From assembly GCA_963790505.1 (NCBI GenBank), contig CAWBOT010000004.1, positions 558,001 through 622,000 of the forward strand: 64,000 nucleotides of DNA, in the 5' to 3' direction. Position 1 is the first letter of the stretch. Each line of letters starts with the position of its first letter. The notes beneath the pieces were generated by a model. It ran no database searches, was not told the DNA's origin, and worked only from the letters and a program-made list of their open reading frames with translations. Below are positions 1 through 8,664 of this stretch, piece after piece. The DNA comes from Acidisarcina sp963790505. Lineage in GTDB: Bacteria > Acidobacteriota > Terriglobia > Terriglobales > Acidobacteriaceae. The position numbers were made by a program, and so were the translations under genes.

Positions 1-154
1 GAAGCTGCTCGGGGTCTACGTGGTCTTCTTTTTCGTGGTCGCCCAGCTGATCAACTGGATCTTCTTTCACCAGCGCCCCAGCGGCGCGATTCTGCTCGGC
101 GGCGCATTGATTGTCGCGGGCGGCGCGGTCATCTCCTACTCGTCATTTCGTTGA
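1..154 (+). CDS. C-terminal end of an EamA/DMT-type small membrane transporter (partial)
   Basis: The reading frame entering at base 2 runs open to a TGA at 152-154 and gives 50 residues. They form two hydrophobic segments separated by a short polar loop, with the ending ILLGGALIVAGGAVI. That last-helix pattern is typical of EamA/DMT-superfamily and small multidrug-resistance-like exporters. Family and substrate cannot be settled because the N-terminus lies outside the window. The 3' end overlaps the convergent membrane-protein gene by 19 bases. Confidence 0.55.
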   Translation, partial: KLLGVYVVFFFVVAQLINWIFFHQRPSGAILLGGALIVAGGAVISYSSFR

Positions 155-567
155 CTCGTTTCGGCATCGGCGTCGGATCGAGATGGCGGAAAGAAGAGCC
201 ATGTGACGACCAAAGCGACGGTCGCGTACAGGACGATGTTCGCCAGCACCCCAGCCGCGAGCGGCCCGGGTTGATCGCGCAGCGGCGCTTGCGACCCATT
301 ATCGAAATGCAATTGCATCAAGTCTCCAAAGAAGAGCAGGGGCGGTCCGAGATCGAGGGAGGCCTCGAAGAGCCAGGAAGACGGGCGAGCGGTGAGCAGG
401 TGGAGACTGCCAAACTGCGCCGCCGTCAGCAAGAGAACGGCAATTACCGTCCAGGCGAATACCTTCCAGTAGCGGTTCACACGGCCGCCTTTCTTTTCAT
501 TGGGGTCCGGGCTTTCGGACGAGGTTTCATTTCTTGTGCTTCTCCGGTTTGGGGAGGAAGTAGCCAC
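136..567 (-). CDS. Hypothetical two-helix membrane protein
   Basis: The product is at most 143 residues. A polar N-terminus of about 35 residues precedes two predicted transmembrane helices near residues 36-55 and 104-126, and the C-terminus is short and acidic. I do not recognise a family. The GTG at 567 overlaps the upstream VWFA gene by 41 bases; a second GTG at 480, just before the first helix, would remove the overlap and is an equally plausible start. It lies directly downstream of the VWFA gene on the same strand, so the two may be co-transcribed. Confidence 0.55.
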   Translation of the reverse strand: MATSSPNRRSTRNETSSESPDPNEKKGGRVNRYWKVFAWTVIAVLLLTAAQFGSLHLLTARPSSWLFEASLDLGPPLLFFGDLMQLHFDNGSQAPLRDQPGPLAAGVLANIVLYATVALVVTWLFFPPSRSDADAETSQRNDE

Positions 568-1843
568 GGCGAGCCTGCAGGTCCACTCCGTCGCGGTCGA
601 CCTTCACTTTCAAGCGATGATAGCTGCCGTCCTGCTTGACGTTGTCGAGGGAGAGTTCGAGGACATAGATATACTCTGGCGGCTCGGTAAGGGACTTCAT
701 GCCGGCGTCGAGATCGTTGCTGTTGTGAAAGAAGACGCCGCCGGTCCCGTTGGCGAGCTCCGACAAGGGGTTCTCGGCTGCCTCCTGCGATCTGCGGCGG
801 ATGTCGGACTGATACTGGGGGTCGCCAATCACATGGTCGCTGGCGGTCACGCTGGTGGTGTACAGTCCGCGCGCATCGATAGTGTTGATCGTCACGTTGG
901 CCTGGGCGGCGATGTCGATGATCTGCGATTCCGAGGTCAGGGTGTCTGGCTCGACGGTGAGGAACCCGGGCGACACCAGAACCAGTGTGCGCTGGCCGGG
1001 CAGAGCGGCCACCCGGCGCACGATTTCGCGGAGGACGGTGTAAGTTGCCTGAATATCCTGGCGGCCTACCATCTGCACCTGCATTGCGGTTGACTCCGCC
1101 ATTCTCTCGGCCTGATCGATGTCGCGCTGCCGATCCATCTCCGGGTGGCAGGTGAAGACTTGACGGACTGCGTCGGCAAGCGCCGAGCTATCGTGCCTGT
1201 TCTCGATCAGATCGGCCTGGTAATACTGGATATTCGGGCAATCGGCGTTGCTGGACCGGAAGAGGGACCTCAATTTCAGCCCCATGATCGCGTCTTTCAA
1301 CTTGACGCGATCACGGGTGAGGCCACTGTTGGTCTTCCCCGAGATGGAGACCACGGCAGCCATGTCCGAGTCGCTCAGTGAGGTGTCGACGGCCTTCACA
1401 CCGGCCTTCTGCGAGTTCAGCAGGTCTTCGGCGCTGAGGTGCATGTCGTCAAAGAGGAAGACGACGAATCTTTGGGGAACTGACGGCGGCGGAGGCGGTG
1501 GGCCAGCTTCAGCGAGTGGCGGTTGCATGCTGGCGGCGCCGAATGCGCCGCGTGTCTCGATAGTGATTCCGGATACTGGCCTGGGTTTGTCGTTGTCGAA
1601 AACCTGGAAATCTTCTTTTTTCAGGTCGCCCACCGCTTGGCCCTGTTTGTCGCGGACGACCACCGGCACCAGCACCTTCTGAACGTTGACCACAATCGTC
1701 GGGGGAGCTTCCTGTGGGGGGTTCGGCTGCTGTGCGAGACAGGGCGAGGCCAGCCCAGGGACGAGGAGACAGAGAGCGAGGGCCGCGCGGGAATCGGGCC
1801 CCAGACTGAATTTCCTTCGAGCGGTGAAGTTGAGAGATAACAT
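527..1843 (-). CDS. Secreted VWFA-related protein of the acidobacterial type
   Basis: About 438 residues. A cleavable signal peptide (ALALCLLVPGLASPCLAQQ) is followed by a Pro-rich linker and then the segment VLVPVVVRDKQGQAVGDLK, the hallmark N-terminal module of the acidobacterial VWFA-related family (TIGR03436). A von Willebrand A-like domain follows, with the strand FVVFLFDDMHLS carrying the first MIDAS-like Asp residues and a later VLVSPGFL strand. The family is expanded in Acidobacteriota and is thought to act in the periplasm or at the surface; its function is unknown. The ATG at 1843 was preferred because it puts the signal peptide near the N-terminus; the frame stays open up to 1942. 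The gene is divergent from the DsbA-like gene at 1969. Confidence 0.85.
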   Translation of the reverse strand: MLSLNFTARRKFSLGPDSRAALALCLLVPGLASPCLAQQPNPPQEAPPTIVVNVQKVLVPVVVRDKQGQAVGDLKKEDFQVFDNDKPRPVSGITIETRGAFGAASMQPPLAEAGPPPPPPSVPQRFVVFLFDDMHLSAEDLLNSQKAGVKAVDTSLSDSDMAAVVSISGKTNSGLTRDRVKLKDAIMGLKLRSLFRSSNADCPNIQYYQADLIENRHDSSALADAVRQVFTCHPEMDRQRDIDQAERMAESTAMQVQMVGRQDIQATYTVLREIVRRVAALPGQRTLVLVSPGFLTVEPDTLTSESQIIDIAAQANVTINTIDARGLYTTSVTASDHVIGDPQYQSDIRRRSQEAAENPLSELANGTGGVFFHNSNDLDAGMKSLTEPPEYIYVLELSLDNVKQDGSYHRLKVKVDRDGVDLQARRGYFLPKPEKHKK

Positions 1844-1968
1844 CCGCGTGGATGAGTTTATACGCTGAAGGACGCGGGGTTGGGCAGAATGATTTGAGAG
1901 CCGGCAGGACAGAGGGAACCAGGGGGTTGAACTTCGATACAATTTGAGAGAGGACCAGTCTAACTGCC

Positions 1969-2652
1969 ATGTTTGCTTCGCTCCGTATCCGCGGGATTCT
2001 TGCCATCGTCACTTTAAGCGTGGTCGCGACCGCTGTACGCGGGCCGCAGGCTTTCGCGCAGTTTTCCCAGCCACAGGGTGACAAATCCACCGTTCTGCGG
2101 CCTCCGGCGGGGGCCAGGGTTGCCATCGTTGAGTTTGAGGACCTGGAATGCCCGGATTGCGCGCGCGCCTATCCGCTGCTCAAGCAGGCTGCCGCCAAAT
2201 ACAACATTCCCTGGGTGAAGTACGATTTTCCGTTGCAGATGCATGTGTGGAGCAAGCAGGCCGCGATCAACGCCCGCTGGTTTGACACGAAGTCGAAGAA
2301 GCTTGGGGACGATTACCGGGAGGCGGTCTTTGCCAACCAGATGAGCATCGCGACCCAAGACGATCTACGCAGCTTTACCGAGAAGTTCGGCAACGACCAC
2401 AAGGTCGCCTTTCCGTTCGCGGTCGATCCGCAAGGAAAGCTCGCTGCCGAGGTGCAGGCGGACTATGCGCTTGGTGAGCGGGTGGGAATCCTGCATACAC
2501 CGACGATCTGGGTGGTGACGAACCGGGCCGGGAATGCCCCGCCGTACGTCGAGATCGTCGATCGGAACAAGTTGTACGACATCATCGATCAGGCGCTGGC
2601 GGCGACCAAGCCAGCTCCATCTCACGCAACGACCGCCTCGATCAAGCATTAG
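1969..2652 (+). CDS. Exported DsbA-like thioredoxin-fold protein
   Basis: 227 residues. A signal peptide spans about residues 1-31. A DsbA-family thioredoxin fold follows, with the active-site motif C61-P-D-C64 after VAIVEFEDLE and the cis-proline loop HTP at 176-178. A helical insertion lies between, as in DsbA/DsbG-like proteins of the Thioredoxin_4 type. It should act in the periplasm as a thiol oxidoreductase. Specificity as oxidase, reductase or isomerase cannot be read from sequence. A related lipoprotein with a CPYC site lies at 45.5-46.5 kb, so this genome has at least two such enzymes. Confidence 0.85.
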   Translation: MFASLRIRGILAIVTLSVVATAVRGPQAFAQFSQPQGDKSTVLRPPAGARVAIVEFEDLECPDCARAYPLLKQAAAKYNIPWVKYDFPLQMHVWSKQAAINARWFDTKSKKLGDDYREAVFANQMSIATQDDLRSFTEKFGNDHKVAFPFAVDPQGKLAAEVQADYALGERVGILHTPTIWVVTNRAGNAPPYVEIVDRNKLYDIIDQALAATKPAPSHATTASIKH

Positions 2653-2670
2653 CAGAACTGGCACCGCCGC

Positions 2671-3189
2671 TCATTCGATGAGCAAGAGGGATTGGCCGGC
2701 AGCGACGGTGGCTCCTGCCGCGGTGCGGACCTCAACGACTTTGCCGGGCCGAGCTGCCTTCAGCTCGTTTTGCATCTTCATGGCCTCGATAATCACGACT
2801 GCCTGATGAGCGGCGACTGCGTCGCCGGGCGCCACCAAGAGCCGGATAATGCGCCCGGGCATGGGCGCTTTGATGACTTGAATGCCTCCTGCGGCGCTTG
2901 CCTGCCGGCGACTGGCGACGAGCGAACGGGGGTCGTCGATCGCAAGCAGATAGCGATTGCCGCTTAACTGGACGGCCGTTTCGACGGGGCCTTCATCGAG
3001 AATGCAGCGAAACGAATGACCCTCGATGAGCAGGCTCAGGATTCCGGGCTGGACCATGCGGGCGTCGATCTCGATGGGGACGCCGTCAAGCGTGGCGCGA
3101 AAGCTGCCAGCGTCGCCGCTGGCTGAGATCTCCAGGCGGCGCGCTTTTCCGCCGATATCCAACTGCAGGACTGTAGCGCCCTCGATCAC
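2671..3189 (-). CDS. Biotin/lipoyl-attachment subunit of an acyl-CoA carboxylase
   Basis: 172 residues. The last 70 residues form a biotinyl domain with the motif EAMKMQNE; Lys138 is the predicted biotinylation site. The first 100 residues resemble the linker region of propionyl- and methylmalonyl-type carboxylase carrier subunits rather than the short AccB of E. coli. Its start codon overlaps the stop of the biotin carboxylase gene (shared bases 3186-3189), so the two are translationally coupled and probably form one enzyme. The carboxyltransferase partner is not adjacent. Whether the substrate is acetyl-, propionyl- or another acyl-CoA cannot be decided here. Confidence 0.85.
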   Translation of the reverse strand: MIEGATVLQLDIGGKARRLEISASGDAGSFRATLDGVPIEIDARMVQPGILSLLIEGHSFRCILDEGPVETAVQLSGNRYLLAIDDPRSLVASRRQASAAGGIQVIKAPMPGRIIRLLVAPGDAVAAHQAVVIIEAMKMQNELKAARPGKVVEVRTAAGATVAAGQSLLLIE

Positions 3190-4727
3190 GATCGCAGCGC
3201 CTCCTGACGGGCTTGCCGCTTCCAGGCTGATGGCAGAGCCTCTGCCGCTGTTTCCGCCGATTGCCTGCTGTTGAGCTTGCGGAACAATCCAGCCGAGATG
3301 GCAGCAATATCTTCGTCGGGCATGCGTCCGTTCGGCGCGGGGTTTGCAGGCTGCGGGGCGGGACTCTCGGAGAGCAACCGGTCAAGGTAGCCGGTATCGA
3401 GATTCGCCAATTGGAAGTCACGATCGCCGAGGATCCGGCGGAAGAGGCCGAGGTTTGTCCGGATTCCGCCGATCGCATACTCCGCCAGCGCCCGTTGCAT
3501 TCGCGCAATCGCGAGATCGCGGGTGGGCGCGTAAGCGATCAGCTTGGAGAGCATGGGATCGTAGTCCATTGGAACCGTCCAGCCCTCGTAGACGCCGGAG
3601 TCCTCGCGAATGCCCGGGCCGGAGGGTTGGACGAGCCGCGTGATCTTGCCGGGCGAGGGCATGAAGCCGTTCTCGTGGTCCTCGGCGTAGATGCGGCATT
3701 CGATGGCGTGGCCGCGCAGAGTGATGTCCTGCTGCGTGAAGGGTAGCCTCTCTCCTCGGGCGAAAGCGATCTGAAGATGGACGAGGTCGAGGCCGGTGAT
3801 TAGCTCGGTGACTGGATGTTCGACCTGGAGACGGGTATTCATCTCGAGGAAATAGAAGTCGCCGGGAGCACCGTCGCGGCCATTTTCGAGAAGAAACTCG
3901 ACTGTTCCGGCGTTGGTGTATCCGGCAGATTGGGCGAGCCGGACGGCGGCCGCACCCATCCTCTGACGAAGGTCTTCGTCGACTACTACGGAGGGGGCTT
4001 CTTCGATTACTTTCTGATGGCGGCGCTGCACGGAGCAGTCGCGTTCGCCGAGATGGACGCAGTTGCCGTGTTCGTCGGCGAGCATCTGAATCTCGATGTG
4101 GCGAGGACGGTCGATGAGTTTTTCGAGATAGACCTCACTAGAGCCAAATGCGCGCTCGGCTTCGCTGCGGGCGCCCTCGAAGGCGCTCTCCATCGCTTCG
4201 GGAGAGCGGACGGCGCGCATGCCCTTGCCGCCGCCGCCGGCAGAGGCCTTCAGCATGACGGGGTAGCCGATCTGAGCGGCCACCCGGAGAGCTTCATCCA
4301 AGCCGATTAGGCCGCTGGTGGAGCCGGGTACGCGCGGCATGCCCACTGCATCGGCCGCCTGGCGTGCGCGGGTCTTCGAACCGAGCGCGCGCATAGCAGA
4401 GGCCGGCGGGCCGATGAACTTGACCCCGGCGGCCTCGCAGGCGTCGGCGAAATCAGCGTTCTCGGAGAGGAAGCCGTAGCCAGGGTGGACCGCGTCCGCG
4501 CCGCTTTTCCGCGCGATTTCGAGTATGAGGTCGCCGCGCAGATACGAGTCAACCGAGGGAGGGGGGCCGAGACGGTAGGCTTCGGTGGCGGCGAGCACAT
4601 GCGGTGCGCCGCGGTCGGCGTCAGAATAGACGGCGACGGTCGCGATATCCAGCTCGCGACAGGCGCGCGCGATGCGCAGTGCGATCTCGCCCCGGTTGGC
4701 GATCAGGATCTTTCGAATTTCCGTCAT
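3186..4727 (-). CDS. accC: Biotin carboxylase subunit of acetyl-/propionyl-CoA carboxylase
   Basis: 513 residues, somewhat longer than E. coli AccC. The N-terminal Rossmann-like domain begins ILIANRGEIALRIARACREL. The ATP-grasp domain has the Gly-rich loop AGGGGKGMR at 163-171. The catalytic and metal-binding segment EMNTRLQVEHPVTE lies at 295-308, and the biotin carboxylase C-terminal domain follows. It catalyses ATP-dependent carboxylation of biotin on the carrier protein encoded directly downstream. The extended C-terminus after about residue 450 is typical of acyl-CoA carboxylase alpha subunits. A terminator lies just upstream of this gene and belongs to the preceding operon. Confidence 0.92.
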   Translation of the reverse strand: MTEIRKILIANRGEIALRIARACRELDIATVAVYSDADRGAPHVLAATEAYRLGPPPSVDSYLRGDLILEIARKSGADAVHPGYGFLSENADFADACEAAGVKFIGPPASAMRALGSKTRARQAADAVGMPRVPGSTSGLIGLDEALRVAAQIGYPVMLKASAGGGGKGMRAVRSPEAMESAFEGARSEAERAFGSSEVYLEKLIDRPRHIEIQMLADEHGNCVHLGERDCSVQRRHQKVIEEAPSVVVDEDLRQRMGAAAVRLAQSAGYTNAGTVEFLLENGRDGAPGDFYFLEMNTRLQVEHPVTELITGLDLVHLQIAFARGERLPFTQQDITLRGHAIECRIYAEDHENGFMPSPGKITRLVQPSGPGIREDSGVYEGWTVPMDYDPMLSKLIAYAPTRDLAIARMQRALAEYAIGGIRTNLGLFRRILGDRDFQLANLDTGYLDRLLSESPAPQPANPAPNGRMPDEDIAAISAGLFRKLNSRQSAETAAEALPSAWKRQARQEALRS

Positions 4728-4766
4728 GTTGTGAAGATGGTTCCAGCAACAAACTGCAGGCGAATA

Positions 4767-4794
4767 AGAAAGCCCCCGCGAACGGGGGCTTTCT
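4767..4794 (-). terminator. Rho-independent terminator of the TonB-Exb-TPR operon
   Basis: A perfect 12-bp stem (AGAAAGCCCCCG paired with CGGGGGCTTTCT) closes a 4-base loop. Read on the minus strand it is followed by TTATT. It sits 20 bases downstream of the TPR lipoprotein stop and upstream of accC, so it ends the operon that starts at tonB. Confidence 0.85.
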
Positions 4795-4813
4795 CGACTA
4801 GACGAGAAGCAGG

Positions 4814-5647
4814 TTACTTCGAGTTATCCATCACGACTCCGCCGGGAGTCGCAGCGGCCTTCTTCTCTTCGTTGGCCTTGCGGGTTCCCATGGCTTTGCT
4901 GTTCCAGTCGACCGCAGCCTGGACGTCGGCCTTGCGAGCAGCGTCATTGCCGCACTCAAGGTCGGCTTTGCGGCGATTGAGCAGGTTCATGTAGGACATC
5001 GCGTCGTCATAGTTCGGACGAATGTCTACCGCTTTCTGCATGTACTGGAGACCCTCGGTAACGAGGGGCGTGTTGAGCTCCTGCAGCTTGGCACAGACTT
5101 GTTTGTTCATCTTGGCGTTGCCGCTGCCATCGTCGGTAAGAGCCTGGGTCGCCAATTGCTCCACGGCGTTGCGGTAAGCCTGCCGCCAATCGATATATCC
5201 GACGGTGTAATAGGCTTCGGCATCCTGCGGATCGACGGCGATGGCCTTGAGCTGCCAAGCCTTCGCGTCGTCGTATTTGCCGATATTCAGGTAGAGGGCG
5301 GCGATTCCCTTGATGCTGCCGGTGTCCTTAGGGTCCTTATCGTAGACCTTCTTGAAACCGTCGATGGCCATCTGGGCGTGGTTCAGATTTTCCGGGGTCT
5401 GCAAATCCGGCACAACGGATTGGGCGTAGGCGGTGGCCAGATAAAGCTCAGCGGAGGGGTAGGTGGGATCCAGCTGAACCGCTTTCTGGAAATGATTGAT
5501 AGCGTCTTCGTATTTTGCGCTCTTATAAGCTTGAACACCCTTATTGAGCTGGTCGCGTGCTTCCAGCTTTTGACACCCGGTCATCAAGGGCAGGAGCGAA
5601 AGCGAGGCGGCTGCTGCCAACACCGGAAAACGTGCGATTCGATTCAT
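4814..5647 (-). CDS. TPR-repeat lipoprotein
   Basis: 277 residues from the ATG at 5647 (an in-frame ATG lies 12 bases upstream). The N-terminus is a lipoprotein signal ending LMTGC, so Cys is the likely lipidation site. Several tetratricopeptide repeats follow, the clearest beginning QLNKGVQAYKSAKYEDAINHF and continuing KAVQLDPTYPSAELYLATAYA. It is the last gene of the tonB-exbB-exbD-exbD cluster on this strand, 192 bases after the second exbD. A periplasmic scaffolding role next to the Ton machinery is a context inference only. Confidence 0.82.
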   Translation of the reverse strand: MNRIARFPVLAAAASLSLLPLMTGCQKLEARDQLNKGVQAYKSAKYEDAINHFQKAVQLDPTYPSAELYLATAYAQSVVPDLQTPENLNHAQMAIDGFKKVYDKDPKDTGSIKGIAALYLNIGKYDDAKAWQLKAIAVDPQDAEAYYTVGYIDWRQAYRNAVEQLATQALTDDGSGNAKMNKQVCAKLQELNTPLVTEGLQYMQKAVDIRPNYDDAMSYMNLLNRRKADLECGNDAARKADVQAAVDWNSKAMGTRKANEEKKAAATPGGVVMDNSK

Positions 5648-5851
5648 TCTGCTTGTCATCTCCTTCGATCGCCCTGGTGGTTCGAGGCTTCGGGCTGGCC
5701 TTCCTAAAAGATTGTGGAGCCTTTACCGGCGAAAGCATCCGCGTTGCGATTGTAATAGGATTTCGCGTCCGCGCAACTCACTGACTCGATATTCGTGCGC
5801 TAAGCCATTGAGATTCAGTTCGCGAGCCGGAAGCCGCCAGGCCGGATACGT

Positions 5852-6292
5852 TTATTGTCCCGCTTCAATCTTAGGAGTAATCAACCCAATATGGTCTACA
5901 CCCGCAGCATGGCCGATGTCTATAACTTCCGCGACGTCGCCGAAGTTGAGATTGTCGTCGCCCTTGACGAACATCACGCGCTCGGCGCGGGTGGCGAAGA
6001 TGGTGGTGAGCTTGGTGAGCAGATCACCCTTGGCAACATCGTCCTGATTGATCTTGTATCCGGGCTCTCCGCCGCCTGGCCGCGAGGTGACCTGCACGAC
6101 GATGGTGCGGTCGTTATCCGGCTGGTTCTGATGGTTCTTCGGAGGCTGGGGAACCAGCGCATCGAGACCCTTAGGGGTTACCGGCACGATGACCATGAAG
6201 ATGATCAGCAACACCAGCAGAACGTCGATCAGTGGGGTTACATTGATGTCCGAGGAGAGACCACCCGGTCCTGCACCACCGCCCATTGCCAT
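5852..6292 (-). CDS. exbD: ExbD/TolR family proton-channel subunit
   Basis: 146 residues. A short cytoplasmic tail is followed by INVTPLIDVLLVLLIIFMVI, the single ExbD/TolR transmembrane helix with the essential Asp23. The periplasmic domain ends FGDVAEVIDIGHAAGVDHIG, the conserved ExbD C-terminal helix and strand. With ExbB it forms the proton-driven motor that energises TonB. A second exbD lies directly upstream; paired exbD genes are common in Acidobacteriota. This copy is intact, unlike its neighbour. Confidence 0.93.
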   Translation of the reverse strand: MAMGGGAGPGGLSSDINVTPLIDVLLVLLIIFMVIVPVTPKGLDALVPQPPKNHQNQPDNDRTIVVQVTSRPGGGEPGYKINQDDVAKGDLLTKLTTIFATRAERVMFVKGDDNLNFGDVAEVIDIGHAAGVDHIGLITPKIEAGQ

Positions 6293-6340
6293 AAGTCAAA
6301 TCCTCGTTTTTTCACAATTTCAAGAGCTAATATTTCGGGC

Positions 6341-6796
6341 CTACTGGCCGCCCGCGGCAGCCGGGGGTTTAGTTAGGGTCTGGCGCTGCTCGGTCAGCAG
6401 GCCCACTTCATCCACACCGGCAGTCCGTACGTCATCGATCGCCTAGGTCACGGTACCGTACTTGGCCCGGGCATCGGCGCGAATGTAGATCTGTTTGCTG
6501 GTCTTGTCGGTGAGCGCGTCCCTGACTTTACCGGCCAAGTCCGCTTCGGAGACCTGGTTCTGTCCGAGAAAGATGCGGCCATCGCGGGTGATGGCGACGA
6601 GGACAGCGTCTTCCTTATCAGCATCGGGCATTGCGGTCGGGTTGTCAGTCTGCGCGAGCTGGACATTCACCTTGTTCTGGAGCATCGGGGTGATGACCAT
6701 GAAAATGATGAGCAGACACAACATGACGTCCACCATCGGCGTCACGTTGATGTTGGAGTTGACTTTCTTTCCTTCGTCTCTCTTGCTGATTGCCAT
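6341..6796 (-). pseudogene. exbD: Second ExbD/TolR subunit, interrupted by an in-frame amber codon
   Basis: The first 117 codons encode an ExbD with INVTPMVDVMLCLLIIFMVI and the conserved transmembrane Asp23. Codon 118 is TAG (6443-6445 on the plus strand). The same frame then continues for 33 more codons as AIDDVRTAGVDEVGLLTEQ and a Lys/Pro/Ala tail to a second TAG at 6341. The continuation matches the conserved C-terminus of the neighbouring ExbD (VIDIGHAAGVDHIGLIT), so the full product would be 151 residues. One base change from CAG or GAG explains the stop. Truncation would remove the last helix and strand of the periplasmic domain. It could be a sequencing error, a real mutation, or suppressed in vivo. 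Confidence 0.85.
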
Positions 6797-6940
6797 TACT
6801 ACGCCCCATGTATCTGGATGGTTGGTTCGCGCATTGTTAGGTGCGGAGGAGCGGGAGGGTCATGGAAAAATCGTGGGAGCGGGCAGCGTTCGCAAAACCC
6901 GCTCCGCACGACGAACTCTCGCCCGAACCTGCGCCGGTTG

Positions 6941-7684
6941 CTACCGGTGAGCGCGGCTTTGCTTGATGAAGTAGTCGACGAGTTCGCTGGAGGAGTTGTC
7001 CATCTCGACGTCGAAGGCCTCGACCTTCCCGGTGAAGTAGTTGAAGGTCATAACCGCCGGGATTGCGACGAGCAGGCCAAAGGCGGTGGTGACCAGAGCT
7101 TCTGAGATACCGCCGGCGACGGCCCCGATGCCGGAGGTCTTCTGGGTGGCGATCTGCTGGAAGGCGTGAAGGATACCGACGACCGTCCCGAAGAGGCCGA
7201 TAAACGGCGCCGTCGAGCCGATGGTGGCCAGACCGCCAAGCCCGCGCTTCAGCTTGGCGTGGACAATAGCTTCGGACCGCTCAAGGGCGCGCTGGCTGGA
7301 CTCGATCTGCTCTTCGGTGATGGCGCCGCCGCTGCCGAAGTTGCGAAACTCCTGCAGGCCGGCGGTGACCACTTCGGCGAGGTGGGACTTCTTGTTGCGG
7401 TCGGCGACCTTGATGGCCTCGTCGAGCTTGCCTTCCTTCAGGGCGCCGGCGACGCGCGGAGCGAACTCGCGCGACTGCTTTTTGGCGGCGCTGAAATACA
7501 GGGCGCGATCGATGATGACCGCGAGCGACCAGATCGACACGATGAAGAGGACGACGACGACGCATTTGGCCAGGACGCCCATGTTGTTCCAGAGGTCGAG
7601 GGGGCTAAAGCCAGGCGTCTGCTCCTGGAAGAAGCCAAGGGTTGCCGGGTGGACTGCGATTTGAGATAGGTGAGCGAGAATCAC
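6941..7684 (-). CDS. exbB: ExbB/TolQ/MotA-type proton-channel protein
   Basis: 247 residues. The first helix (residues about 36-56) includes VVVVLFIVSIWSLAVIID. The MotA/TolQ/ExbB core spans about 130-225 with GLATIGSTAPFIGLFGTVVG and the conserved closing helices. The gene starts with GTG at 7684 behind a strong Shine-Dalgarno (TTAGGAGGAAAG). It lies between tonB and the two exbD genes and would form the inner-membrane pentamer of the Ton motor. No lesion is seen in this gene. Confidence 0.93.
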   Translation of the reverse strand: MILAHLSQIAVHPATLGFFQEQTPGFSPLDLWNNMGVLAKCVVVVLFIVSIWSLAVIIDRALYFSAAKKQSREFAPRVAGALKEGKLDEAIKVADRNKKSHLAEVVTAGLQEFRNFGSGGAITEEQIESSQRALERSEAIVHAKLKRGLGGLATIGSTAPFIGLFGTVVGILHAFQQIATQKTSGIGAVAGGISEALVTTAFGLLVAIPAVMTFNYFTGKVEAFDVEMDNSSSELVDYFIKQSRAHR

Positions 7685-7782
7685 TGAATCTTTCCTCCTA
7701 AGGAGTTACTTGCGGTGCCTGACGAACTGCGGTTGAAAGTGAGAACCGTTGCGGCCGATTGCGCCTCAGCGGCAGAAACGTG

Positions 7783-8515
7783 TCAGCCACCGAGGCTGAA
7801 GACGACGTTGACCTGAGTTCCGACCTCGACCGGCTCGCCATTGAGCAAGTAAGGTTTATACCGCCAGGAACGAACCGCGTCCAGGGCCGCCTGCTGCAAG
7901 CATGGGCGGACCGCTGACTACGGTCAAGCCTTCGATGGTGCCGGTCTTGGAGATGGTGGCCTGCAGCACGACAGTACCCTGGATACGGGCCGCTTTGGCA
8001 ATCGCCGGATACTGGGGCTGGGTCTTGACGAGGATATTGCCGGCCATCACGCCGGAGGAGACGGCGATCTTCTTCGGGGCCGCGGCCTTGACTACAGGCG
8101 CCGGGCCGGTGCCGATGCCGCCGAGGATGCCGCCCATCACGCCGCCCGCTGCGCCATTAGGATCGCCGCCCATGCCAGCGACGCCGGACGAGGGAGGCGG
8201 AGCATTCGACTCGGTGATCTGCTTAATGACTTTGGGAATTTTGCTCGGAGCGGTGAGCTGGTTGTTCATCATCTCCGACTGGATTTTTACAACCTTGATG
8301 ACCTGTGGCGGGGGAGGGGGTGGCGGAGGCGGTGGCGGCGGTGGCGCCGCGAGCAGCATAGCCTGTGCCTGTTTGGGCAGGGCCTCTGGATAGATCAACG
8401 GAATCAGGATAAGGATGAGGAGGATGCCCCCATTGAGAATGAATGCCCCGATTGCCCAATACTTGCTCTTGGTCTTTAACTTGCCGCCCGATTCCACCAG
8501 GCTGTCTTCAAACAT
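7783..8515 (-). pseudogene. tonB: TonB-type energy transducer with a +1 frameshift near its C-terminus
   Basis: The N-terminus has a cytoplasmic tail, a transmembrane segment (about residues 20-42) and 13 consecutive prolines at 58-70, which is a TonB architecture. The TonB_C domain is clear in VVLQATISKTGTIEGLTVV, but after SGPPML the frame departs and stops at 7856. Removing one base near 7898-7899 restores QQAALDAVRSWRYKPYLLNG and then PVEVGTQVNVVFSLGG, ending at a TGA at 7783. That is the canonical TonB C-terminus, giving 243 residues. As read, the protein lacks the receptor-binding end. An extra base in the read sequence is the simplest explanation. Confidence 0.88.
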
Positions 8516-8664
8516 GGCCTACCTCACGAAGAACGATCCGTTCTGATCTTTGTAGACACCGCATGTGAGCATTTTGATCCCGAAACCGGAATCCCACATA
8601 AGTTGTAGAAGATGGATTTTATATCACTGCGCCGACTTGTCAAACGGGAATGATCCAAGGCCCC

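Noticed and set aside
8618..8643. TTGACA and TATAAA upstream of tonB on the minus strand as a sigma-70 promoter
   Set aside because: The spacing is 14 bases, too short for a standard promoter; the true promoter is not certain.
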